A DNA stretch of 64,000 bases. Origin: Punctularia strigosozonata HHB-11173 SS5. Lineage: Eukaryota > Basidiomycota > Agaricomycetes > Corticiales > Punctulariaceae. The notes under the pieces are model-generated. The model saw only the letters and a program-made list of their open reading frames with translations, had not been told where the DNA came from and searched no databases. The position numbers and the translations under genes were made by a program. Location of the stretch: the NCBI RefSeq assembly GCF_000264995.1, contig NW_006767438.1, forward strand, positions 1,276,973 through 1,340,972. The letters are read 5' to 3'. Positions 11,077 to 20,958 of the stretch are shown in pieces; position 1 is the first letter of the stretch; the number at the start of each line of letters is the position of its first letter.

Positions 11077-12042
11077 ATGGCACGGTCGCCCCCTTGCTTC
11101 CGTTCGAGAAGACCACTTCGCCCCAAAGCGAATCGTAGTGTAACCGCCACAGGACCATCCACGCAGGTGCCGGAAATGTCTTCCTCAGCTCCTGCTCCCC
11201 GACGGTCGGCACGTCTCAATCGTCGAGCACATCCATATCCTCCAGAGGCAGCGACGCCCGGCTCTGTCGTCCCTGATGGCGGCCGTGATCCCGCCCACGC
11301 CACGACCTCGCGCCGATTTTCTCCGCCTACGCCAAACAGACGCCCTGGACGACCTAAGCCTCTTGCCGCTGACTTCAGCACCACCAGCACGTTGACGACG
11401 CTGAGTGTCCTGGAGGCGGAGCTGGCCGCCAATCGACATCGATCCACGAGTCAGACGCCAGAGTTCGAAGCAACTCTGTCCAGCTCGGACGACGGCGAGG
11501 GTGCGATGTCCCCATCGAACCCGCGGACGCCGCCTCCGCGCCCGTTGCCGTCCCAGTCGGCGATCCTGACGCCGCGCAAGCTCGCGCGGGAGGCTCGCCT
11601 CCCAATGTCCCAGTCGCAGGAGCCTGTAAACTTCTGGCACGACGATAGCCAGCAGTCGGCGACCGACAGCCAGGTACAGCACCTCACGACGTTCCTTCCG
11701 GTCGTCGAGAAGAGTAATGAGGAGGAGAAGATTACGGCGAGGCGGCGGATCCAAGCTTCGGCACGCTTGTCGCAGGGGGCCCAGTTGATGCGGGAGCGAG
11801 GCCTGCGTAGAACGTTAGAGAATGCCACAGGCGACGTCTTCACCGATTCGCAACGCATATATGAGCATGCTTCTGGGGACATCGACCAGGGGGACGACAA
11901 CATCACGGAGATCGTGGAAGAGGAAGGAGAGGAGCTGGGACGACGGCTGGGGCCGCAGGGCACCTTGTTGGATGAAGGCGTGGATGGCGTTACGAGGACG
12001 AACTGGTATTCAAGCCAACGTAGAAACGACGGCGGATATTAG
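11077..12042 (+). CDS. Disordered Ser/Arg/Pro-rich protein with AT-hook-like core
   Basis: An uninterrupted 321-codon frame. I do not recognise a globular domain. The N-terminus is Arg/Ser/Pro-rich and carries NRRPGRPKPL at about residues 89-98, which resembles the GRP core of an AT-hook and hints at DNA binding. The middle has DDGEGAMSPSNPRTPPP, with several S/T-P sites that could be phosphorylated by proline-directed kinases. The C-terminal half is helical and charged (EEEKITARRRIQASARLSQG). The second methionine, MSSSAPAPRRSA at 11176, is an alternative start. The opposite strand is open over 11185-11754, but its translation lacks any protein character. Coding status rests on length, codon pattern and a plausible start. 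Function is unknown. Confidence 0.6.
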   Translation: MARSPPCFRSRRPLRPKANRSVTATGPSTQVPEMSSSAPAPRRSARLNRRAHPYPPEAATPGSVVPDGGRDPAHATTSRRFSPPTPNRRPGRPKPLAADFSTTSTLTTLSVLEAELAANRHRSTSQTPEFEATLSSSDDGEGAMSPSNPRTPPPRPLPSQSAILTPRKLAREARLPMSQSQEPVNFWHDDSQQSATDSQVQHLTTFLPVVEKSNEEEKITARRRIQASARLSQGAQLMRERGLRRTLENATGDVFTDSQRIYEHASGDIDQGDDNITEIVEEEGEELGRRLGPQGTLLDEGVDGVTRTNWYSSQRRNDGGY

Positions 12043-12800
12043 CTGCGTGATCCGGTGGTTTGTGGAAGAAATGGATCGGGCGCGATATGGAAGGCAAGGG
12101 AGTAAGGACCATCGTATGCGTTAAGGGCAACTGTATGACCTCACATGTCACATATATTATTGTTCGGACTCGTAGTTGCCTTGTATGAGCATCATTCCAC
12201 AGCGGTAGATCTTTTGCGACCCGTCCGCGTATTATCCAGCCCAGCGCCTAGGGTTGAAGCAAGGAGATTCGGAGTCCACAGCCGCCAGCATGTGTTGCGA
12301 GATACCACTGTGCGGAAAGTTTTGATGAACGATGCAGCTCTACCTGCTCGTGCGATACCTGACGAGTCAGGCCTTCATCGTAGATACCGTAAGTCGAGAG
12401 GAATGTTCCATATCATGCGAGAGATGAAGGAGGTATGTAATAGCCATTCAGTCTGATCTTGTTGCGGCGTCGTGTACGAAGAAAAACTGGCTCCGCCCGC
12501 CACTCTTCACCACCGCCTCGTTGCCATTCTGGCTCTGACGTCCACAGCTCTCGATGGCCATCTCAATTAATGGAGCTCTACACACGCTCGGTCCAGCATG
12601 GCAAGGTGCACTGCAAGGCTGTCTATGCTACGTACAAAGGGTACTGTATAAAAATGGGTCCTCTGTCTTGCGGCTTGTAGTCATGGTCCCGCCCCTGCAC
12701 CTCAAGACGTGGGCGCTCATAGCACATACATCTGAAGTCTTGACGACTCGTTGCTCTTGGTCTCGCGTCAACCTGCATTCGACCATTATTCTCTTCAGCC
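12043..12800. other. Intergenic, no recognised gene
   Basis: This is the 3' flank of the disordered-protein gene and the upstream region of the small two-exon gene. I see no conserved motif. Confidence 0.4.
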
Positions 12801-13083
12801 ATGGCTTCCAGTCCAAAATCTCCGTCGCCTCTCATGCGTCGTCCGAGACGTCGCAACGCGGTCGACAGCCTGACAGACTATATGCGTGCTCCCCCAATGG
12901 GTGCGTTCTCCTAATGTCCAGAGGACCGCATGAACTCAATCGCGCGTTTTGGACACAGGAGCGATATCCTCACCGGCTTCGCTCAGCTCTACACCTAGCG
13001 AACGAACACGAAAAGTCCGGTTCGCGCTGGATGGCTTCACGGATCTCGTCCAGCCGGGCGACGATGACGGACAGCGCATGTAG
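12801..13083 (+). CDS. Small two-exon gene, unknown 74-aa basic protein
   Basis: The ATG at 12801 has a good context (gccATGG). It opens a frame that reads MASSPKSPSPLMRRPRRRNA and on to PPM before a consensus GTGCGT donor. The intron 12901-12958 is 58 bases and ends in CACAG. Exon 2 (12959-13083) stays open through SSTPSERTRKVRFALDGFTD to a TAG. The two exons total 225 bases, exactly 75 codons. The first half is Ser/Pro/Arg-rich with several SP sites; the second has a compact KVRFALDGF segment and an acidic tail. No family is recognised. Agreement of start context, intron ends and phase supports a real gene, but no homolog search was possible. Confidence 0.5.
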
Positions 13084-13570
13084 AGAGGCCATTCCTTGAG
13101 GTCTTCGTCGGGCTGCCATCCTTCAAGGCGACCCATTCCTCGTTCGCCTCCTCATCACGCGGTATGAGACTGCCGTGCACACGCATGGCCCAAAAGCTTG
13201 GAGCTTGAATGCCGTTTTGTTTACACGACGTGTGCTTTTATGTACTAAGTAAATTGGGCTTGTAGGCGCGCTTCACGATACTTTGACGTGTTCGGCGCAT
13301 TCATTGTACTTCTATCATATCCATTATATTTGTATCTTTACCATTGCTGAACAATCCATTTGCTTGGGCTACGGTATGTCATCTCCGTGCTTTGACTTGG
13401 GCACTGGCCCTTAGACTAGGGTTACCGGCGTTCGGTAGTTGAACGGGGCCGACTTTGTTTCACCTGACGCACCCCAAGCCGCCACCGCCGCCGGCCCCGA
13501 CTCGCTCAATCTTATCCTCCTCCTCTCCTCCTCCTCCTCCTCCTCCTCCTCGTGTCCTCACTGTACTGCA
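13084..13570 (+). promoter_or_regulatory. Upstream region of PEX13 with a CTC/TCC tract
   Basis: Non-coding between the small gene and PEX13. A pyrimidine tract of TCC triplets (13515-13551) lies about 20 bases before the PEX13 start. CT-rich tracts are common near fungal transcription starts. The track also reads in frame as serines upstream of the ATG, but the conserved SPPKPWERAG start makes 13571 the better choice. Confidence 0.45.
13515..13551 (+). repeat. (TCC)n microsatellite
   Basis: About twelve near-perfect TCC/CTC triplets in the 5' leader of PEX13. Confidence 0.85.
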
Positions 13571-15018
13571 ATGGTTTCTCCTCCTAAACCTTGGGAACGC
13601 GCTGGCACTGGATCAATACCTACGACCTCACCAATGTCCTCTGCATCCGCCGCAGCAGCGTCAAGTGCTGCGAGCACATCGGCGCCCTCAGCGGCCACAG
13701 CAGGACCTTCCACTTCCTCTGTCTCCTCATCTTCACCGCCTGCGGTACCCACACGACCTGCCGCTATTCAGTCTGCCGCACCTGCACAACCCACATTTCC
13801 CGCTACAGCTGCAACCTCAGCTTACGGCTCGCCTTACTCAAGCGTGACTCCATATAACCGCTTCGGCACTGGCTATGGAGGGTATGGAAACAGCATGTAC
13901 AGCGGTTACGGCTCGTACGGTGGTTTTGGAGGGGGGATGTACGGGTCCTCCATGTATGGAGGCTTCGGCAACGGGATGTACGGCAACGGGATGGGCTACG
14001 GCATGCCCGGTCCGCCCGGCTTCGACCCAAACAACCCGTCGTTCAGCGCCGCCCTCGACAGCGCTACGCAGCCTACGTTCGCGCTTCTGCACTCGCTCGT
14101 ATCGACCGTGTCGTCGCTAGCGCAGATGCTGGAGAGCACCTTCATGGCGACGCATTCCTCGTTCTTCGCCATGGTCGGCGTCGTCGACCAGTTCACCGTC
14201 CTACGCAATGCGCTCGGCTCCGTGCTGGGGCTCTTTGGGCTGGTACGGTGGATGCGGGATATGTTGCTGGGGAAGCGGAGTAGTGGAGGGATGAGGGGCG
14301 AGTTTAGGGACTTCATCAACGGGAAGCCGGTGCAGGGACCCATGCCTCAACGGCCCGGTCCGCCACCGAGCAAGAAGCCAGTGATCATCTTTTTGTTGGC
14401 GGTGTTTGGCATACCGTATGCAATGCATCGGTTGATGAAGATATTGGCGGAACGGGCGGCGCAGGGTGAGTTATGATGTCCTCGTGTCACGCTGAGCCAT
14501 TTGGAACTGACATCGTTCATCTAGGCCAATTGACATTGCCCGGCCAACTTCCGCCACTGGACCCTTCACAGCTATCGTTCGCGAGAGCGCTGTACCCATT
14601 CACGCCTTCCAACTCAGCAGAACTCGGTGAGCCATCGTCTGACACTTGTGTGTGTGAAGTGGGGCACTGATGACTTTCCATGAAGCTCTGAAAGAGAATG
14701 AGATTGTCGCGATCATGGGCAAGCTCGACCCCAGCACAGGCGTCGAAGTTGACCCTCGCATGGAGGTGAGTTCATTGTCTTGCATCCATTATCATTGCGT
14801 ATCCATTGGACTGCACGCTCATGCTTGTGTTCAACCAGGTCGACACTGAATGGTACAAAGGCCGCACACGCGACGGCCGAGAAGGCTGGTTCCCCCGAAA
14901 ATGGGTGCAGGCACTCGAGCGCACTCAACCCCAAAACCAAGCAGCGGAGCCCAAGAAGATCGAAGACTCTGCGCCGGTACCAGCTGTGGCTGAGAAGGTA
15001 CCGGTCAAAGCTGCGTGA
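13571..15018 (+). CDS. PEX13: Peroxisomal membrane docking protein Pex13
   Basis: Pex13 is part of the docking/translocation complex for PTS1/PTS2 cargo in the peroxisomal membrane. The N-terminus has the family signature SPPKPWERAG, then a Ser/Ala/Pro-rich linker. A Tyr/Gly/Met-rich stretch follows (residues about 95-150, YGGYGNSMYSGYGSYGG), typical of the phase-separating YG region known for Pex13. Two hydrophobic segments follow, including KKPVIIFLLAVFGIPYAMH. The C-terminal SH3 domain is split over three introns. Its pieces are FARALYPFTPSNSAEL, then ENEIVAIMGKLDPSTG, then EWYKGRTRDGREGWFPRKWV. Introns lie at about 14467-14523, 14627-14682 and 14766-14838. The ALYPF, WYKG and GWFP-x-WV motifs of the SH3 peptide groove are intact. 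Start and family are secure. Confidence 0.93.
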
Positions 15019-15300
15019 AACCATGGGCATGGAGGTGTGGAGGAGGCGGAGGATGGGCGATGTTGTTTGCATCCGGATGAATATATGCATGCTAGCCTTC
15101 GTTAGATTACGCTTCGCTATCTTAATGTTCGCTCCTTCAGCAGGCCATGGATGTAATGTTACCGCGCTGTGTGAAGCCCGTGTCACACAGCGCATGACTC
15201 TCACAGCGCGCTTTTACAGCTTTGCGTGTGCTTGAATCCAACTTCATCGATCATCCCCAGCACACAATTGTTGGCCCTCTCGATAGCGTCCATTGTCCGC

Positions 15301-17093
15301 ATGGCCCACTTTTTGAGCTCTGTTGATGGCCTCGTTGATGAGGATGGACGACGCTACTCCTTCGCATCCGATGAGAATGAAACAGCCTCCGATCTATCTG
15401 GACCAGGTCGTATCGTCAACAACGCAATCTCGTGGGCTGGGCAACGCATCAACGATACCTTAATGCCAACGCTTGTACCAGCTTCCGATAGTCCTTTCGA
15501 TATAACGGCAAATGGGGTCGGCCATGGGTACAGCCTTGCTTCGGAGGATAACGACACTGCGAGCGACCTGAATGGCGTCGGTCGAACCCTCGACAATGCT
15601 CTCACTTGGGCAGGCGAGCACTTTGAACACTGGGTTGGGAGAATGGCAGAGAGGATGGGCTTCGGACCCAACGCTGTAATACTCGACATCATCCGCGCGT
15701 CTCCCCAGCCGACGTGTACGCACCAACTGTCATGTCGTCAGGCAGCGTCTACTCGGAAGAGCCTATCCACTGCTGTTCAAGAACTACTCGTTCTGCGTCT
15801 GAGTGGTACCTGCTCCCAATGTACCGAAGTCTTCATGAATTCGGATAGCAAGAGAGCAGCAAAACTACCCGGATATTGCCGGAAGTTAGTCAAGATGCTG
15901 AAGTGAGCATCTGCATTATTTTCCTTGCCGTTCCGTAGCGCCCATCAAATCACGACAGTGATTCAAGTACATCGTCCAGAAACCTTGCGCTCCAGTACCT
16001 TTCCATATTCGCCCTATGCAGCGATGATATGCGCATACAGTTCCTCAAACTAGATGTTTATGAACATCTGAAGGACTTCTGCTCTTCGGCGTGGTCTAGC
16101 GACCCCTTACTTGCTCCAGCTCAGCGTGCGCTGTATGCTCTCTCGGATACCAAAGTGCTCGTGATTAGAAAGGAGGTGGAAACGGCTATCGCGAGACATC
16201 AGCAGCTCGGGCCGTATTGCAATTCATCGCTTGTTGTCGCGGATATGCAAAGAAGTGGAACTATGCAGCTCATCCAACTGTCCAGGTGACGTTTTATCTC
16301 ATAATGGGGTAAAGCCATGAGGCAATCCGAAGGAACTTACACACAGCCTTGTAGAGAACCCGAAACGCAACTGCTCGCGATAAGCAGTTTATCAGCGCTA
16401 CTCGCCGTTTTTGGTGCCTCCTGGGTGATACAGACATTCTTACAAGAGATAGAGGAAGATTTTTGCTGGAAACTGTGGCAGCAAGCCCTTGCCTCTCCTG
16501 ATCGCGCCGGTCGAGTGGTGATCATACAATTCGTCGAGTATATCGACGCGATGTTCTCATCTACACCGCTTCCCCGCGACCAGGACGGCCTCAGCGCGGT
16601 GGCAAAGGCAGCGCTGCGTGCGCCGTGATCTCGGATACGGCGCGGTCTATTTGTTGAGCAGGATTGCGCCACCGGGTTGTTGCGCAATACCGCCCAGTTC
16701 GCCGTCAAGGTTGGAAGGGCGATATTATCATCGGCGTGTCGGGCCCGAAGAGCTATCAAGCCTGTACGTTTGCAGATGTTCACCACATGGACCTTCAAAG
16801 TAGCCTCCCATATTATAGCTGGATTGGTTCTTCCGAAGGTTAAAGCGCTCCGCAAAGGTAAACTCTTCCTCGTGATTATCGGCGTTTCAGTGGGCATAGC
16901 ATACGTACGCTTCTTCCAGGTATACGGAGAGCGGCGTCAAATGCTCAACCATACCCAAGGCAAGGTGATTCATGGCGCCCTCGGTTCTGCCAGTGCACAG
17001 GTGGATATGCCTCCTGGCTTGGGAAACGTCGGACTTCTTGCCCTTCCTGTGCCATCACTCTCAACCTTACACGCCAAACCGGATATCGGGTAA
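15301..17093 (+). CDS. Unknown protein with two copies of a novel YxxASxDNxTAS motif
   Basis: I do not recognise the family. The N-terminal 115 residues hold two copies of a segment of about 35 residues: YSFASDENETASDLSGPGR then NNAISWAG, and YSLASEDNDTASDLNGVGR then DNALTWAG. The same segment opens the next gene. The frame continues by introns at 15903-15958, 16286-16354, 16618-16661 and 16839-16890, all with GT...AG ends and matching phases. The middle exons are helical and Leu-rich (SSRNLALQYLSIFALCSDDM, LLAISSLSALLAVFGASW) and could be HEAT/ARM-like. Exon 4 is also open in a second frame, so its reading is less sure. The stop is the TAA at 17091-17093. No signal peptide is seen. Function is unknown. 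Confidence 0.55.
15346..15450 (+). repeat. Motif copy 1 (protein repeat, 35 aa)
   Basis: It encodes DGRRYSFASDENETASDLSG, PGRIVNNAISWAGQR in the 15301 gene. Compare the copies at 15517 and 17319. Confidence 0.85.
15517..15627 (+). repeat. Motif copy 2 (protein repeat)
   Basis: It encodes GHGYSLASEDNDTASDLNGV, GRTLDNALTWAGEHF, clearly homologous to copy 1 within the same exon. Confidence 0.85.
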
Positions 17094-17261
17094 CGGGGCC
17101 GTGATGACATTGCTCTCCGAAAATGGCCGTATCCTCAAATCACACGCCTCCACTCCTTCCTATCGCGATACGGGTACAAACTCTGTCTAAACAGGTATAT
17201 ATGCATGTCGTCGACGAGATTACGCGTTCCCTGATGCCTTAAACCACCAGTTTCACCCACA

Positions 17262-18347
17262 ATGACCTCCACCACCAGTTCTACCCCAAGCTTGGCTCCA
17301 GGCTTGTCTTTTACAGATGCCCGCGGTCGCACTTATACAATTGCATCCGATGATAACGAGACTGCCAGCAACCTTTCCGGTCCGGGACGCCTCGTCGGAA
17401 ACGCGATATCGCGAGCAGGCAAGTACCTGCAGCGAATCATCACGCGCAGCCAGCGCCGCACTCAAGTCCCACCTCCATACGCCCTTCGGCTCGTACCCCT
17501 CTCCGCAATATTTCCGACGTGCCCAGAGACCGGGTGGACCGTCATAGATCGCCCGGTCCTCTTAAGGGACGGACTACACCCCATCTTCTTTGAAGACATC
17601 AACCGGTGGACGGCGATGAATAATCAGGCAGAGTGTCCATCTGTATATTCCTCCACCTCCTCCATTTGCGACCAGCCAGACGGCCCGTTTGAGCCCATAA
17701 TTATGCACCAATCAACGAGGCTCCCCATGAGAGTACAAGCGGGGGTGCCGTATTGGGCACATCCCGACACTGGACTCTCTCGTCCCGAAGTTGTCGCGCG
17801 TCGGTCGGTTTCCGATGGGTGGGAATACACGAACCACGATGAGATGACAGACGAACACACCAATGCAGCTGAGCCATTAGCTTCAAGCTCCGAAGCGGTG
17901 TATAACGGTTGCACCAAGTTCAATTGCCGATGTACGAACATACGGAAGGAAGGCGACCGGGCAGGTTCCCATTCAGTGGAGCGTAATGGTGATCACTACC
18001 TTCAAAACGATTTGGATGGAGGAGGCGGCAATGACAGCATACTGACAACGCCGGAGATGACCGCCTGGTCTATCACAGCTGTTGCCGGCAGCTGCGGAGA
18101 GCCTTGTTGCGATGGCGCGGGCTCATCGTACAATGATCGATTTCCCCCCACTGGCATGCGCAAGAAACCTTCCGTTTCTATGCCGGCTGCCTCAACAACT
18201 TGGCCTGTGCCAAACTCAATTCCAACTTCCTCGATGCCGGTCCTCGCGCAGGGTAGAGGACCAACTTTCATCTCGTCGTCGACTCCGGAGGCACTTCGCA
18301 CCCCATCAGCTCCTCAATTCGTGTTCACGGAACTGGCTTACGACTAG
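17262..18347 (+). CDS. Unknown 361-aa protein sharing the YxxASxDNxTAS motif
   Basis: A single-exon gene that starts MTSTTSSTPS. Residues about 20-57 carry one copy of the motif, GRTYTIASDDNETASNLSGP then GRLVGNAISRAGKYL, shared with the gene just upstream in the same orientation. After the motif comes a segment with no match I know (VPLSAIFPTCPETGWTVIDR, PVLLRDGLHPIFFEDINRWT). The rest is Ser/Thr/Pro-rich with Cys clusters (CTKFNCRCTN, CGEPCCDG) that might bind metal, but no defined motif is formed. No signal peptide or membrane helix is seen. The pair may have arisen by tandem duplication of the motif-bearing 5' end. Function is unknown. Confidence 0.6.
   Translation: MTSTTSSTPSLAPGLSFTDARGRTYTIASDDNETASNLSGPGRLVGNAISRAGKYLQRIITRSQRRTQVPPPYALRLVPLSAIFPTCPETGWTVIDRPVLLRDGLHPIFFEDINRWTAMNNQAECPSVYSSTSSICDQPDGPFEPIIMHQSTRLPMRVQAGVPYWAHPDTGLSRPEVVARRSVSDGWEYTNHDEMTDEHTNAAEPLASSSEAVYNGCTKFNCRCTNIRKEGDRAGSHSVERNGDHYLQNDLDGGGGNDSILTTPEMTAWSITAVAGSCGEPCCDGAGSSYNDRFPPTGMRKKPSVSMPAASTTWPVPNSIPTSSMPVLAQGRGPTFISSSTPEALRTPSAPQFVFTELAYD
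17319..17432 (+). repeat. Motif copy 3 (protein repeat)
   Basis: It encodes RGRTYTIASDDNETASNLSG, PGRLVGNAISRAGKY, homologous to the two copies in the upstream gene. Confidence 0.85.
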
Positions 18348-18945
18348 CCATTGCTTCGGCCCTGGTGGCCAGAGAACGCCCGCAGAATGACAGGCTACAC
18401 AAGTTTTCGATTAATCCGACGAACGTGAATCTTTCAATAGGGATTCTGAGACACATCCATCACATTCGCTTTCATACGCCAACTGCACGCTATCCGAGAC
18501 AAGCTTTCAGCTATCACCTTCGCTCGCCACTGTAATCCTAGTCTCATCCACTCATATCGATGGTTCCATAGTTCATATATGTACAACAATATCTGCTAGT
18601 GTATTTGTTTCTCCATGCTCTGTCGCTCTGGCCACCGCTCGCGTGTAAAGTACTTGTACCAATAGACTCTTATTGCAACGAGTATACGCAAAACACCCTA
18701 GTAAAGACACGATTTGAACTGTGCTTCTCTCTATGCGCACCGGCGTTCACAGGACGATCCTACTATCAATGGGACGTCTTCATTGGAGGATGTATGGATA
18801 GTAACGACCGTCGTAAAATAAATACAGTGGTGCTGGTGCTAGAGTTTTCCAACCTTACGAGCAATTAATGGATTCATACATAAGATCTTCATGTTGATGC
18901 ATCCACGATCATAGTATACCAACATAACCATCTTCCGAGGAGCGA
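18348..18945. other. Intergenic, convergent 3' regions
   Basis: AT-richer sequence between the end of the 361-aa gene and the end of the bestrophin-like gene. I see nothing coding. Confidence 0.45.
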
Positions 18946-20958
18946 TCAAACCTGTGTTGCCTCCCAGTAGTGCATGCGGGTCGCTTGGTCGACGTCCCGC
19001 CAGCTGGCGAGCAGCGTGCGTCGTACGCTGCCTACTCCTGTCTCCGCGCCATGATAAGCGTGTTCCGTATCAAGGATCATGGCCTCAGCTGTACGCCGGT
19101 CCGCGGGGGCGAAGGGCTGGTTATACGCTGTGAAAATCCAGGATTCTGGGTCAGGAGAGGTGTGCTAAAGAATTCGAGATGAGTATATATCTGTAAGAGC
19201 AATGAGGTCGCTTACAGCAATGATCTCCATGAGCTCGCGTTGGATGGTGAGACAGAAGCCGTCCAGATCTACGGAGAAACTATGTCAGATGCCAAAAATA
19301 CGCATACGAAGAACCTGAAGCTTACCGAGGTCATTCGCATCGTAGTTGAACGGGTTCTCGATCTCTTGACCGATCTCGAGGAAGCCGAGAAGGAGGAACG
19401 CGGCAAACGCGACGCCTGGAATTGTGATCCACCCGAAACTGTCAAACACCTCGAACTGTCGAAAATGCGTCAATCGTGGTATTCTTCCTGGTAGGGAGAG
19501 CAGTGGACACTCACTGGAAGGAAGAAGAGATAGAGCCACATTGACATCCTCAGATGCGCCTGGTACGCGAATGGCAGCGGCGTGTTCCTGATCCTCTGCA
19601 AGTTGGTCGCGCTGTCCTGCAACGATTGGATGTTGTTCATGATCCCCGTCGCCAACGCCGGCGTTAAAAGTCCTTTCTTCAAAAGCCACGCATGATAGCT
19701 GCTGAGGAACAAGCAGATCTCTAGCGGCACGTTGGAATCGACGTGCTTGGGATACTTCATCCTCCCCGACACGCCGCGGCGCCCGCCACGCGTCTTTCGC
19801 CTGAAGGCGCTGAACAGCAGCAGCGGAAGGCGGAGGAACGGGAGATAGTCGAAGATGGAGGATTTCGGTGGGTTGCGCGCGGGCTTCAACGGCCGCGCGG
19901 CCGCGATCGTCGGCAATGCAAATTCGACGTCGAGCGCGGTGCTGGGTCGTCGACTGGGAGTGGGCCGCTGGGAGCGCTTGGTACCCTTTTCGGAGTGAGA
20001 GGGAGAGGATCCGCGGGTGGAGGTGGAGCCGTTCGGGTTTTGAGAGCCAGAGGTGGCTACAACGGGGGTCACAGGGACTGCGGCCTCATCTTCCTCGGCG
20101 TCGTCGTATTCAGAAGCCTTCCAAAGGGGAAGCATGTCCAGGTCCCCATTGCCGATTCCAGATGATCCTTTCGCGTTGGCGTATCGCGGAAGGACGCATA
20201 TGAGCGAGTAAAGATCTTGGTAGTAAATCCCGGGTTCAGATCGGAGCATGTGCTTGACCGCGATGGAAAATGCTTGAATCTGAGTTCACGGATAGCGCGT
20301 CAGAACGTGAAGGAGATTCATGGATTAACTTGGTTTAAAAGTTACGGGTACTGACAAGATTGACGATGGTCTTCTTCTCAATCATGCCCGGGAGCGAAGC
20401 GTTGCTGAGGGCGCCTTCGGTTACGGTGTAGCACTTTGCACGATCGTTGGGTACGTGGATCCAAATCTGCGCAACGTGTCCCGGTCAGTCGGTGGTTCAG
20501 AGAGCATGAGCGGTAGCGAGCACCTGAGATGCAAGATTTCGCGAGGCAATATTGATCGCTGTCCAGAGCTTGCGTCCTTCCTGATACCTTGTGTAGAAAA
20601 AGAGTTTAAATTCAGAAAACATCCGTGAAGGGGAAAATATTCCTACCGCTCATAAGCGCTGCTTGTGCGGAAGGAGACGACGAGACCGAGAACGGTACCC
20701 AGCACCGTCAGCAGTTGCGTCTCAACTGCAAGGTGAACGGAGGTGAATTTGTTGACAGAGCAGACCACTACAAAATTCAAACAGACGTGTAAGAAACATA
20801 TATCATTGCTGCAGAAGAAGTAAAGCAGATCGAAACTGACTGGCTGAGATGGCGCTGAAGAAGAAAACCTCGGGCCATATGTCGTTGATGACAGTCGCAT
20901 TAAACTTTTGGATGAGGCCACCGTAGGTACCGGAGAAGAGTGGATTAGAGGCGACCAT
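18946..20958 (-). CDS. Bestrophin-like anion channel (UPF0187/RFP-TM family)
   Basis: The start MVASNPLFSGTYGGLIQKFN lies in a short first exon. A 56-base class intron joins ISA to MVCSVNKFTSVHLAVETQLL. Conserved blocks are LTVLGTVLGLVVSFRTSSAY then ERY, LPFAYQAHLRMSMWLYLFFL, and FLEIGQEIENPFNYDANDL, the acidic ENPF-type motif of bestrophin relatives. The family forms chloride/anion channels in animals and related membrane proteins in fungi and bacteria. A central loop of about 120 residues (SQNPNGSTSTRGSSPSHSEK region) is Ser/Arg-rich and probably cytosolic. Several introns interrupt the 5' part (around 20250-20640) and the 3' end. The C-terminus reads DLDGFCLTIQRELMEIIA and then ends RMHYWEATQV. 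Substrate and membrane location cannot be told from sequence. Confidence 0.85.

Noticed and set aside
11185-11754. 189-codon minus-strand frame opposite the disordered-protein gene
   Set aside because: It is the mirror of the plus-strand frame; its translation is Arg-rich noise with no start context.
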